Shown here piece by piece: positions 45,649-53,934 of a DNA stretch of 64,000 nt (position 1 is the first letter of the stretch; each line of letters opens with the position of its first letter). The stretch is from positions 125,061-189,060 of the forward strand of contig NZ_QXCP01000010.1 of assembly GCF_003711805.1 (NCBI RefSeq), in the 5' to 3' direction. Both the position numbers and the translations under genes were made by a program. Below the pieces are notes generated by a model. It was given only the letters and a program-made list of their open reading frames with translations. It had not been told where the DNA came from and searched no databases. This DNA comes from Brachybacterium sp. EE-P12 (GTDB lineage Bacteria > Actinomycetota > Actinomycetes > Actinomycetales > Dermabacteraceae).

Positions 45649-46458
45649 TCAGCGCACGCGCGGTGAGCAAAGCGGGCCGACCAGCCGCAGCACCGCCCAC
45701 GCCGCCGCGATCCACAGCGCCCAGGAGGCGATCTCCAGGATCCAGGCGGTGGCGGGGTCGAGGGCACCGAGCACGTTCTGGTCGATCGCGACGCGCAGGC
45801 TGCTGAACAGCCCATGACCGATCACCGCGGCCCAGGCGGTGCCGGAGAGCTCGCGGGCGGCGGCCAGCAGCGGGGCGACCGCGAGGATGGTCGCGAGATA
45901 GCCGACCGCCTCCCGCCCCTGGAGTCCGAGGGCCAGCACGATCGGCAGGTGCCACAGCGCCCACATCAGCCCGGTCAGCAGCGCGGCGGGCCAGAAGCCC
46001 ACCGGTGCGAGCTCGCGATGAAGCCAGCCGCGCCAGCCGGCCTCCTCCCCGATCGCGAAGAGGCTCTGCACGAGCCACACCAGCGGCACCGCGAGCGCGA
46101 GGGAGAGCAGGGGGACCTCTGCCGCGAGCGGCGCGCCGAGAGCGAGTCCGAGCAGCACCCGCAGCACCGGGACCAGCGCGAAGGCCGCGACCATCACCGC
46201 CACGGTGAGGGCGAGCGCACGCCAGGAGGGGATGGTCAGGGCGAGGTCGCGGTACCAGCGCCCCGCACGTCGGCGCACCACGAGCGCGGCCGCGAGCGGG
46301 GCGAGCTGCGCGAGCGGCACGACGAGGCCGACGGCGTCGGCCGGCAGCCAGGAGGCCGCGAAGGGCAGCGCGAGCGCCGTGGAGACGGCGACGGCCAGCA
46401 GCAGGAAGAGCCCGACGCGCAGGGCATCGGGACGGGGCGGGGGCTGGTGCGAGGACAT
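45649..46458 (-). CDS. CPBP-family intramembrane metalloprotease homologue
   Basis: A 269-residue protein with about seven membrane segments. The family motifs are present: GEEAGWRGWLHREL (E138, E139 and R), LMWALWHLPI near 173-183 and AVIGHGLFSSL near 220-230, giving the glutamates and histidines that form the membrane active site. Relatives are CAAX-processing proteases or bacteriocin-immunity proteins. AGGAG precedes ATG 46458. It is tail-to-tail with the MFS gene with 6 bp between stops. The substrate is unknown. Confidence 0.88.
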   Translation of the reverse strand: MSSHQPPPRPDALRVGLFLLLAVAVSTALALPFAASWLPADAVGLVVPLAQLAPLAAALVVRRRAGRWYRDLALTIPSWRALALTVAVMVAAFALVPVLRVLLGLALGAPLAAEVPLLSLALAVPLVWLVQSLFAIGEEAGWRGWLHRELAPVGFWPAALLTGLMWALWHLPIVLALGLQGREAVGYLATILAVAPLLAAARELSGTAWAAVIGHGLFSSLRVAIDQNVLGALDPATAWILEIASWALWIAAAWAVLRLVGPLCSPRVR

Positions 46459-46985
46459 CGTGTGCTCCTGGGCCGGGCGCGTCGCATCCGGGGGCGTCGC
46501 GTCGGTCCCATCCTCGGCCGGGACGCCGGGGCGTCGGCACCCGGATTCCCCTCGCGTTCCCGGGGGCGATCCCCCGCTCGGGACCGCGGCGGCGTCCGGG
46601 CATGAAGCGACCCCTCGCGCACCTGTCAGAGCTCACCTGCCCTTGCTGCCGTCAAGCCCTGGGGGAGTTCAGCAAGATGACACCGCACGAGGGGTCACGC
46701 ACAAGTGTAGCGGCTCCGCAGGGCCCGTCTCGACCCGCTGTGCGCGACTCTGCTCACGACACGCCGTGGCTCGTCGGCCGTCGGCATCCCGCCCGACGAG
46801 GTCGCGGATCCGCTGGCCGGACGCCCTTCTCGACGGCGCGCACCGGGTCACAACCCGGCAACGGGACGCGAAGCGCCTGCGCCGGGCACGCCATGTCCGC
46901 TATGTTCCCTCCCACCAATGGTGACTGCGGTCACCCCTGTCGCGGTGCCAACGGTGTCACCGCCTCCCTATCCCCAGGAGCACTC
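46459..46985. other. Divergent intergenic region upstream of the alanine symporter
   Basis: 527 bp between the CPBP protease and alsT start codons. No gene supported. It contains a short stem-loop (46642-46676, arms CTTGCTG / CAGCAAG, 21-nt loop), a TATGTT box near 46901, and a 16-bp dyad (46920-46935). The ribosome site AGGAG for the symporter is at its right end. Confidence 0.5.
46920..46935. promoter_or_regulatory. Dyad upstream of the alanine/glycine symporter
   Basis: GGTGAC-TGCG-GTCACC, perfect 6-bp arms, 50 bp before the symporter ATG and just downstream of a possible -10 (TATGTT). This is a good position for a repressor. The related half-site GTGTCACC recurs at about 46954-46961. Confidence 0.4.
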
Positions 46986-48557
46986 ATGTTCGCCGACCTC
47001 ATCAGCAGTGCGAATGACTACATCTGGTCGATCCCGCTGATCGTCCTCTGCCTCCTCGCCGGCGTGTACTTCACCATCCGCACCGGCCTCCTCCAGGTGC
47101 GCAACATCCCCGACATGCTGGCCCAGCTGAAGAAGGGCGAGACCTCCCCCGACGGCACCTCCTCCTTCCAGTCGCTGATGATGTCGCTGGCGGGCCGCGT
47201 CGGCATGGGCAACATCGGCGGCGTGGCCACCGCGATCGCCTTCGGCGGCCCGGGCGCGGTGTTCTGGATGTGGGCCTCGGCCTTCCTCGGCGCCTCGACC
47301 TCGTTCATCGAGTGCACCCTCGGCCAGATCTACAAGGAGAAGGACCCGGACACCGGCGAGTACCGCGGCGGCCCGGCGTACTACTTCGAGAAGGCGTACA
47401 AGCACAGGTTCCGCGGCCTGTCCGTCTTCTACGGCATCCTCTTCGCCGCGGTGACCATCGTCGCGATGAGCTACTTCCTCCCCGGCGTGCAGGCCAACGG
47501 CATGGCCTCCGCGATCGACAACGCCTGGGGCATCCCCACCTGGGTCACCGCGATCGGCCTGGTCATCCTGTTGGGCTTCATCGTGCTCGGCGGCGTCAAG
47601 CGCATCGCCCACTTCGCCGTGATCGTGGTGCCCGTGATGGCGATCCTGTACGTCCTCATCGCGATCGTCGTGTTCTTCATGAACTTCACCGAGATCCCCC
47701 GCGTGTTCGGCCTGATCTTCGGCAGCGCCTTCGGCGTCCAGCCGGTCTTCGGCGCGATCCTCGGCCTGGCGATCAAGTGGGGCGTCCAGCGCGGCATCTA
47801 CTCCAACGAGGCAGGCCAGGGCACCGGACCTCATGCGGCCGCCGCCGCCGAGGTCTCCCACCCCGCCAAGCAGGGCTTCGCCCAGTCGTTCTCGGTCTAC
47901 ATCGACACCCTGTTCGTCTGCTCGGCGACCGCGTTCATCATCATCTCCACCGGCATGTTCAACTCGTTCCAGAACGAGGAGTGGCTGGACGGCGCCTCGC
48001 CCGTGATCGACTCCGGCATCGGCGGGCTCCCCGTCGACGTCGAGCCCGGCCCCGGCTACGTCCAGGCCGGCCTGGACTCGGTGTTCCCGGGCGCGGGCCC
48101 GAGCTTCATCGCCATCGCCCTGTCGTTCTTCGTGTTCACCACGATCGTCGCCTACTACTACATGGCCGAGGTGAACCTGAACTACCTCACCCGCAAGATG
48201 AAGAACCGCACCGCGGCCCGCGTCATGCAGCGTCTGCTGCAGGCTCTGGTGCTGGTCTCCGTCGCCTACGGCGCGGTCACCACCGCCGGCGCCGCCTGGG
48301 GCCTCGGCGACATCGGAGTGGGCTCCATGGCGTGGCTGAACATCATCGGGATCCTCTTCCTGCAGGTCCCCGCGCTGAAGGCGCTCAAGGACTACCGCGA
48401 GCAGAAGAAGCGCGGCCTGGATCCGCAGTTCGATCCGCGCAAGCTCGGCATCGAGGGGGCGACCTTCTGGGAGCTGCGGGCCGACGGGCACGAGCTCCAG
48501 GGCCGCTCCGGCGAGGACCTCCCGCCCGAGCATCTGGGCATCGACTCCAAGCGCTGA
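46986..48557 (+). CDS. Alanine/glycine:sodium symporter (AGCS family)
   Basis: A 523-residue transporter with about eleven membrane helices. Family signatures: SLAGRVGMGNIGGVATAIAF near 70-90 (sodium and substrate site), GGPAYYFEKAYKHR near 130-143 and YSNEAGQGTGPHAAAAAEV near 275-293. It imports alanine or glycine with sodium. The C-terminal roughly 50 residues are cytoplasmic. AGGAG at 46976-46980 fixes ATG 46986; longer in-frame starts would run through the promoter. It converges on an aldo/keto reductase with 24 bp between stops. Confidence 0.93.
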   Translation: MFADLISSANDYIWSIPLIVLCLLAGVYFTIRTGLLQVRNIPDMLAQLKKGETSPDGTSSFQSLMMSLAGRVGMGNIGGVATAIAFGGPGAVFWMWASAFLGASTSFIECTLGQIYKEKDPDTGEYRGGPAYYFEKAYKHRFRGLSVFYGILFAAVTIVAMSYFLPGVQANGMASAIDNAWGIPTWVTAIGLVILLGFIVLGGVKRIAHFAVIVVPVMAILYVLIAIVVFFMNFTEIPRVFGLIFGSAFGVQPVFGAILGLAIKWGVQRGIYSNEAGQGTGPHAAAAAEVSHPAKQGFAQSFSVYIDTLFVCSATAFIIISTGMFNSFQNEEWLDGASPVIDSGIGGLPVDVEPGPGYVQAGLDSVFPGAGPSFIAIALSFFVFTTIVAYYYMAEVNLNYLTRKMKNRTAARVMQRLLQALVLVSVAYGAVTTAGAAWGLGDIGVGSMAWLNIIGILFLQVPALKALKDYREQKKRGLDPQFDPRKLGIEGATFWELRADGHELQGRSGEDLPPEHLGIDSKR

Positions 48558-48581
48558 ACCCCGGCGGCGGGGCCGGCGGTG

Positions 48582-49586
48582 TCAGGACAGGCGCTGCGCC
48601 GGGGACCGGGTGAGGTTCGGGTCGGTCTCGGGGATCTCGCCGAGCACCTCGTCGATCCGGGCCTTCACGTCGGCGTCGAGGGTGACGCCCGCGGCCTTGA
48701 CGTTCTCGGTGACCTGCTCGGGACGGGAGGCGCCGATGATGGCGCCGGCGACGTCGTCGTTGCTGAGCACCCAGGCGACGGCGAGCTGCGCCGGGGTCAG
48801 CCCCAGCTCCTCGGCGATCGGCAGCAGGCCCTGCACGGCGGTGAGCACCTCGTCGTCCAGGAAGCGCTTGATCATGTCCGCGCCGCCCTTCTCGTCGCGG
48901 GCGCGGGAGCCCTCGGGTGCTTCGGCGCCGGGCTTGTACTTGCCGGTGAGGATGCCCTGCGCGATGGGGGACCACACGATCTGGGAGATGCCCAGCTCGC
49001 GGGAGGTCGGCACGACGCGCTCCTCGATCACCCGCCACAGCATCGAGTACTGGGGCTGGTTGGAGACCAGCTGGATGCCGAGCTCGCGGGCGAGCTGGTG
49101 ACCGGCGCGCAGCTGGTCCGCGTTCCACTCGGAGACGCCGATGTACAGCGCCTTGCCTGAGCGGACGACGTCGGCGAACGCCTGCATCGTCTCCTCGAGC
49201 GGGGTCGCGTCGTCGTAGCGGTGCGCCTGATAGAGATCGACGTAGTCCGTGCCCAGGCGGCGCAGCGAGGCGTCGATCGACTCGCGGATGTGCTTGCGGG
49301 ACAGGCCGGTGTCGTTGTGCCCCTTCGGGCCGGTGGGGAAGTACACCTTGGTGAGGATCTCGAGCGACTCGCGCCGCTCGCCCTTCAGCGCCTCGCCGAG
49401 GACGACCTCGGCGGCGGTGTTCGCGTAGGTGTCGGCGGTGTCGAAGGTGGAGATGCCGGAGTCGAGCGCGGCGCGCACGCAGGCGCGCGCCCGCTCGTCC
49501 TCGACCTGGGAGGCATGGGTGAGCCAGTTGCCGTAGATGATCTCGCTGATCTTGAGGCCGGAGCGGCCGAGGTGGCGATGTTCCAT
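48582..49586 (-). CDS. Aldo/keto reductase, YghZ/KCNAB-like
   Basis: A 334-residue reductase. It opens MEHRHLGRSGLKISEIIYGNW; the tetrad lies in FDTADTYANT (D, Y), ILTKVYFP (K) and DLYQAHRYDD (H). The C-terminal NADP site is AGAIIGASRPEQVTEN. It resembles the voltage-gated potassium-channel beta-subunit / YghZ group that reduces methylglyoxal and similar carbonyls. The ATG at 49586 is 6 nt after TAGGGT with no ribosome site, so leaderless. It is not related closely to the other reductase at 43136, and has no adjacent regulator. Confidence 0.9.
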   Translation of the reverse strand: MEHRHLGRSGLKISEIIYGNWLTHASQVEDERARACVRAALDSGISTFDTADTYANTAAEVVLGEALKGERRESLEILTKVYFPTGPKGHNDTGLSRKHIRESIDASLRRLGTDYVDLYQAHRYDDATPLEETMQAFADVVRSGKALYIGVSEWNADQLRAGHQLARELGIQLVSNQPQYSMLWRVIEERVVPTSRELGISQIVWSPIAQGILTGKYKPGAEAPEGSRARDEKGGADMIKRFLDDEVLTAVQGLLPIAEELGLTPAQLAVAWVLSNDDVAGAIIGASRPEQVTENVKAAGVTLDADVKARIDEVLGEIPETDPNLTRSPAQRLS

Positions 49587-49815
49587 CAGGACACCCTATG
49601 ACCATCCCGGCACCTCTCATGGTGAACCACGACACGACGTCGGTCTCGCCGCGGGAAGCCTCGCCATGGCCGACCCAGCCCGCGCCGCCTCTCCGCCCGA
49701 GGGGCCGCCGCCACCGCCGGAGCCACCTCCCGGCGTCCGGCCCGGCCACCTCCCGGGCGCGACGAGGGGCGGGCCCGTCCCCGGTCCCGCCCCTCGCGGT
49801 GCGAAGCCTCTGCCG

Positions 49816-51186
49816 TCAGGTGCGCGCGGAATGCTCCCGTGCGCCCTGAGCGGACTCCACGGCGCCGTCGGCGTCCGCGCGGCTGCGGTCATCGACCATC
49901 AGCACCCCGGCCAGCAGCGTGACCACCAGCACCACCCCGCCCATGATCACGTAGGACGAGCTGAAGCCGATCACGTCGTAGGCCGTGCCGAAGACCCACG
50001 AGAACACGACGATGCCCACCTGCTTGGCCATGTTGAAGCCGATCATGTAGGCGGTCGCGGAGATCCGCACGTCGAACATGCGGGTGATGTACTTCATCAC
50101 CGAGACCAGCATCAGCGGCATCTCCACGGCGGCCAGCAGGCGCCAGAAGATCAGCAGAGAGGTGTGGGTGAAGAAGGCCGAGCCGACCACCCGCACCACC
50201 AGGACGAGCGCGAACAGCTGCAGACCCCGCTTGGCGCCGATCCGGTTGATCACGAACGGCATCGCGACCATCACCAGCGCCTCGACGAGGATCTGGGCGA
50301 ACACCACCCGGGAGAACAGCACCTGCGGGTCGACCCCGCCGGTGACGAAGCGTGCGAAGTAGTTCGGGAACTGCTGGTCGAACACGTCGTACAGGGCGGC
50401 GGCACCGAACATCAGCACCATGAAGCCGAGGAACGAACGGTCGCGCAGCAGGGCCAGCACCGTCTCCCGCGAGACCTTGGCCTTGCCGCCGGCACCCTGC
50501 GCACCGCCCTCGGCGGCGTCCGCCGCGACGGCGGCGTACCCGGGATCCCCCGGCTTCGGGGTCCGCGCGACCAGCAGCAGCGTGCCCAGCACGATCGCGG
50601 AGACTGTCGCGGCCCACCAGATGTTGTTCGGGTTCGAGGCCCAGATGAACCCGCCGACCAGCGAGGACAGAGCGCCGGCGATGGAGCCGAACAGACGCAC
50701 GTGGCCGTACTCGAAGCCGTTGGCGCGCGAGCTGCGCTCGTTGAACGCCTCGACGATGCCCACACCGGCGTTCAGGGTGAGCGAGAGGAACACGCCGCCC
50801 ACGATCGCGCCCAGCACCTGGTTCAGCTCGACCAGCGGTGTGAACACGAATGCGAAGAACGGACCCATCAGCGCGCCGACGAGCACCACGAAGGCGAACA
50901 GGTGCTTGCGGAAGCCGAGCTTGTCCTGCAGGAACCCGTACAGCGGCTGCAGGCAGAACGCGGTCAGCGCCATCACGGAGTTCAGCAGTCCGATGTTGCC
51001 ATGCGACATCCCCGCCTCGACCTCGAGCCAGCGGCTGAGGAAGGTGAAGGCGAGCTGCCAGATCGCGAAGTAGAAGAAGAACAGCCCGCCGAAGTTCCAG
51101 AAGGCGGGGTTCCTCAGGCTGGCGCGTACGCTCCCGGCCGACGGAGCGGTCCCGGAGTCCGTGTCGGAGGAGGTGGGGGTGCTCAT
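49816..51186 (-). CDS. MFS oligosaccharide:H+ symporter, LacY/CscB-like
   Basis: A 456-residue transporter with about twelve helices of the OHS type. It opens ASLRNPAFWNFGGLFFFYFAIWQLAFTF (within residues 20-50) and has the helix-4/5 segment YGHVRLFGSIAGALSS, like LacY and CscB, where the equivalent Arg/Glu/His network moves the proton. A Gly/Ala-rich loop (about 225-250) splits the halves. Its ATG overlaps the stop of the GH43 gene (ATGA), so uptake and cleavage of the oligosaccharide are coupled. Confidence 0.88.
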   Translation of the reverse strand: MSTPTSSDTDSGTAPSAGSVRASLRNPAFWNFGGLFFFYFAIWQLAFTFLSRWLEVEAGMSHGNIGLLNSVMALTAFCLQPLYGFLQDKLGFRKHLFAFVVLVGALMGPFFAFVFTPLVELNQVLGAIVGGVFLSLTLNAGVGIVEAFNERSSRANGFEYGHVRLFGSIAGALSSLVGGFIWASNPNNIWWAATVSAIVLGTLLLVARTPKPGDPGYAAVAADAAEGGAQGAGGKAKVSRETVLALLRDRSFLGFMVLMFGAAALYDVFDQQFPNYFARFVTGGVDPQVLFSRVVFAQILVEALVMVAMPFVINRIGAKRGLQLFALVLVVRVVGSAFFTHTSLLIFWRLLAAVEMPLMLVSVMKYITRMFDVRISATAYMIGFNMAKQVGIVVFSWVFGTAYDVIGFSSSYVIMGGVVLVVTLLAGVLMVDDRSRADADGAVESAQGAREHSART

Positions 51187-52208
51187 GACAGCTCTCCCGA
51201 GGGGGCGAGGATCTCGGTGGACGTGGGTGCGGGCCGGGTGCCCGGTGCCGGGGTGCCCCAGAGCGGCCGGCCGGCCTCGTCGAACCGCAGCACCTGCGCG
51301 CACGCATGCCGGTTCGGGTCGCGCAGCGGGTCACCCTCGATGTGCGTGTAGGTGCGGGCGTGGTACACGAGCACCGGCTCCCCGTCGGGCGTGGTGGTGA
51401 ACGAGTTGTGGCCGGGCCCGTACCGCTGCACGCTCGGATCGGAGACGAACACGGGGGTGGGGCTCTTGGTCCAGGACGCGGGGTCGAGCAGATCGGCATC
51501 GGCCGACGCGGTGAGCACCCCCATCGCGTAGTCGATCCCGGTGGCGGCACCCGAGTAGGTGAGGTAGAGGGTGCCCTCGTGCTCGAGGACCGCCGGGCCC
51601 TCGTTGACCCAGAACCCCTTGGTCTCCCAGTCGTGCTCGGGCCGGGTGAGCTCGACGGCGGGACCGGCGAGGGTCCAGGGGTTCTCCATCGGGGCGATGT
51701 AGAGGTTCGAGTGGCCCTTGACCGCGAGGTCCTCCTGCGCCCACACCAGGTACTGCCGCTCACCGTGCACGAAGCTGGTCGCGTCCAGGGCGAACGACTC
51801 CCAGCCGGTGTCGACCTGGCCGCGCTCGACCCACTCGCCCGCGAAGGGGTCCTCCGCGGTGTTCTCGAGGACGAACACCCGATGGTTGAAGGTCTCGTCG
51901 GTGCTGGGGGCGTCCGCGGTGCCGTGCGCGTCCGGCGCGGCCGCGTAGTAGATGTACCAGGCGCCGTGCACGCGATGGATCTCCGGGGCCCAGATCAGCT
52001 CGGACTGCGGGCCCTGGTCATGCTTGCGCCAGATGGTCGCCTCGTCGGCCGCCTGGAGGCCGTCGAGCGTCTCGGCGCGGCGCAGGATGATGCGGTCGTA
52101 CAGCGGGTGGGATGCCGTGAAGTAGTACTGCCCCTCGTGCCGCAGCACGCAGGGATCTGCGCGCTGCAGCACCAGCGGGTTCATGGTCGGTGCGTCACTG
52201 CGGGTCAT
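51183..52208 (-). CDS. GH43 family glycosidase (arabinofuranosidase/xylosidase-like)
   Basis: A 341-residue five-bladed propeller. The three GH43 acids are in place: D18 (QRADPCVL, base), D142 (ALDATSF, modulator) and E203 (VNEGPAV, acid). No signal peptide, so it acts on oligosaccharides imported by the coupled LacY-like permease; arabinan- or xylan-derived substrates are likely. GAAGGAAC precedes ATG 52208; an upstream in-frame extension would cross the AT-rich promoter region and is rejected. Confidence 0.9.
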   Translation of the reverse strand: MTRSDAPTMNPLVLQRADPCVLRHEGQYYFTASHPLYDRIILRRAETLDGLQAADEATIWRKHDQGPQSELIWAPEIHRVHGAWYIYYAAAPDAHGTADAPSTDETFNHRVFVLENTAEDPFAGEWVERGQVDTGWESFALDATSFVHGERQYLVWAQEDLAVKGHSNLYIAPMENPWTLAGPAVELTRPEHDWETKGFWVNEGPAVLEHEGTLYLTYSGAATGIDYAMGVLTASADADLLDPASWTKSPTPVFVSDPSVQRYGPGHNSFTTTPDGEPVLVYHARTYTHIEGDPLRDPNRHACAQVLRFDEAGRPLWGTPAPGTRPAPTSTEILAPSGELS

Positions 52209-52600
52209 GCCGTTCCTTCGTCGGAGGGGGCGGGCGACCGGCCTCCCGGTGCTCGGCGGCAGGGCGTCCGAGCCCTCCGCGACCCGGCCCTCCGGTCGCC
52301 CGCGGCTCGTCTCTCGAGCTGCGATGCACCAGTGACGGTAAACGATGTAAATTACGGACGGCATCGACGCCGCCCTCACCTCCCCCAGGAACGGCAGGAA
52401 TCCGCTCCTGCTCTTTCGGCCTGCCCGAAATCACCCCTGACCTGCGCCCTTCGGTGAGCAACCTCACCGGCTGCCGCCGGTCCGGGGCGGTGCCGTCGGC
52501 GGCCTCCCCCGCCCCTGTCCGCCCCTGCCCGGCGGGCGTAGTCTGGAGGCGAGCGACTCACCGTGCCGTCACCGCCGACGGCTCTTCGGAAGGAACGACG
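52209..52600. other. Divergent promoter region of GH43 and DUF779 genes
   Basis: 392 bp without a gene. It contains an AT-rich element at 52338-52355 upstream of GH43, and on the other side the box TAGTCT near 52540 and the ribosome site GAAGGAAC before the DUF779 gene. Confidence 0.5.
52338..52355. promoter_or_regulatory. AT-rich operator/promoter element upstream of GH43
   Basis: GTAAACGATGTAAATTAC: on the minus strand TTTAC occurs twice 4 nt apart, and the right part GTAAATTAC is a perfect palindrome. It is the most AT-rich stretch for hundreds of bases, 130 bp before the GH43 ATG. A sugar-responsive regulator site is likely; no regulator gene is adjacent. Confidence 0.4.
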
Positions 52601-53107
52601 ATGACCGACCTCTCGAACGCCGCCGCTGCTCCCGGCGCACCGAATTCGACCCCCGGCCCGCAGCCCGGACAGCCGCCCGCCCCGCCGCTTCCCGAGCCGA
52701 CCGATACCGACGACGTGCTGGAGATGGAGCCGACGGTCGAGGGCGAGGACTTCTCCCGCGTCGCGTTCACCGCCGCGGCGGTCGCGCAGATCCAGCGGCT
52801 CATCGACCGCAACGGGCCGCTCATGTTCCACCAGTCCGGCGGCTGCTGCGACGGCTCCTCCCCCATGTGCTACCCCGAGGGCGACTTCATCACCGGCGAT
52901 GCGGACGTGCGCATGGGCCACGTCGAGGTGCCGCTGCCGGACGGCGGGACCTCGCCGCTGGACTTCTGGATGAGCCGGGAGCAGTTCGCCTACTGGCGCC
53001 ACACGCACCTGACCATCGACCTGGTCGACGGGCGCGGCGGCGGGTTCAGCCTCGAGACGCCCGACGGGAAGCGGTTCCTGACCAGGTCGCGGATGCTCGA
53101 GAGCTGA
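52601..53107 (+). CDS. DUF779 domain protein
   Basis: A 168-residue protein whose residues about 60-168 are a DUF779 domain: the conserved MFHQSGGCCDGSSPMCY (cysteines probably binding a metal), HVEVPLPDG and FWMSREQFAYW. The first 55 residues are a Pro/Ala-rich extension. DUF779 genes normally sit next to an acetaldehyde dehydrogenase and are thought to assist it; none is here. GGAAGGAACGACG precedes ATG 52601. It is followed by the ECF41 promoter region, but not clearly part of that operon. Confidence 0.85.
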   Translation: MTDLSNAAAAPGAPNSTPGPQPGQPPAPPLPEPTDTDDVLEMEPTVEGEDFSRVAFTAAAVAQIQRLIDRNGPLMFHQSGGCCDGSSPMCYPEGDFITGDADVRMGHVEVPLPDGGTSPLDFWMSREQFAYWRHTHLTIDLVDGRGGGFSLETPDGKRFLTRSRMLES

Positions 53108-53233
53108 TCGCCCCGCCGGAGCCCGGGAAGGGACCCGACATGACCCGACACCCGCCCGACGCCCCCGGACCCGGTCGCGGTGGCGCGGGGGCTGACACAG
53201 CGCGGCGGCGCTGAGGGCCGGTCTCCCGCGCGA

Positions 53234-53260
53234 TGTCACAGATGCTCGCCGACCGGTGTC
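53234..53260 (+). promoter_or_regulatory. ECF41-type sigma promoter
   Basis: TGTCACA at 53234-53240, a 16-bp spacer, and TGTC at 53257-53260, 43 bp before the ATG of the carboxymuconolactone-decarboxylase-like gene. ECF41 sigma factors are known to use TGTCACA and CGTC elements; here the -10 differs by one base. The cognate sigma gene is the next-but-one gene downstream. Confidence 0.65.
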
Positions 53261-53302
53261 TCCACTGCGACGAGCCATACCGGACCGAGGAGAGGAACCG
53301 AC

Positions 53303-53905
53303 ATGTCCGCGATCACGCCCCTGCACACCGCACCCCCGCACCGCCCCGCCGCACGGGTGCCGATGGATCTGGACGGACCCGTCGAACGCGCCGCGAGCTG
53401 GGCGGCCCGTCGCCTGTACGGGAAGGTGCTGGATCCTCTGCGAGCCTCCTTCCATCATCGCGGCGTGCTGCTCGCCTCGCTCGCGCTCGAGGCCGTCGCC
53501 GGCCGCTGGAGGAAGCTCCCCCGGACGCTGAACGCGCTGGCCGTGATGGCGGTGGCCCGCGAGATCGGCTGCTCCTGGTGCATGGACTTCGGGTACTGGG
53601 AGAACCACCACCGAGGGGTGGAGCCGCGCAAGCTGCACGCGATCGGACAGTGGCGCACCAGCGAGGTCTATACCCCGCTCGAGCGCGCGGTGCTCGAGTA
53701 CGCGGTGGCCGCGACGCAGACCCCGTCGGCCGTCACCGACGAGATGGTGGAGCGCCTTCGGGAGGATCTCAGCGACGCGCAGGTGGTCGAGCTCGCCGCC
53801 CTGGTCTCGCTCGAGAACTACCGCTCGCGCACCAACGCCGGCCTGGGTCTGAGCAGCCAGGGGTTCGCCGACGACTGCGACGTGCCCTGGGCCGTGGACG
53901 GCTGA
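53303..53905 (+). CDS. Carboxymuconolactone decarboxylase (AhpD-like) family protein
   Basis: A 200-residue all-helical protein with the AhpD-type redox motif EIGCSWCMDFG (C90, C93) followed by H102/H103. In this family the two cysteines form a peroxidatic disulfide centre, so a peroxide or thiol oxidoreductase role is more likely than decarboxylation. GAGAGGAACCGAC precedes ATG 53303. It forms a pair with the ECF41 sigma factor gene 29 bp downstream; carboxymuconolactone-decarboxylase-type genes are the known neighbours and targets of ECF41 sigmas. Confidence 0.88.
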   Translation: MSAITPLHTAPPHRPAARVPMDLDGPVERAASWAARRLYGKVLDPLRASFHHRGVLLASLALEAVAGRWRKLPRTLNALAVMAVAREIGCSWCMDFGYWENHHRGVEPRKLHAIGQWRTSEVYTPLERAVLEYAVAATQTPSAVTDEMVERLREDLSDAQVVELAALVSLENYRSRTNAGLGLSSQGFADDCDVPWAVDG

Positions 53906-53934
53906 GACCCGCCGCCGACGATCGCGGGGAGCCC

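Noticed and set aside
46642-46676. Fifth copy of the dispersed hairpin family
   Set aside because: Arms CTTGCTG / CAGCAAG and the 21-nt loop are suggestive, but the polarity is reversed and the inner stem does not match, so it was left out of the family.
46600-46985. Glycine riboswitch upstream of the alanine/glycine symporter
   Set aside because: The conserved glycine-aptamer core segments were not found; only a dyad and a short stem-loop are present.
53140-53214. A 24-codon small gene after the DUF779 gene
   Set aside because: It has a fair ribosome site but a Pro/Gly/Arg-only product with no recognisable feature; chance in GC-rich DNA is likely.
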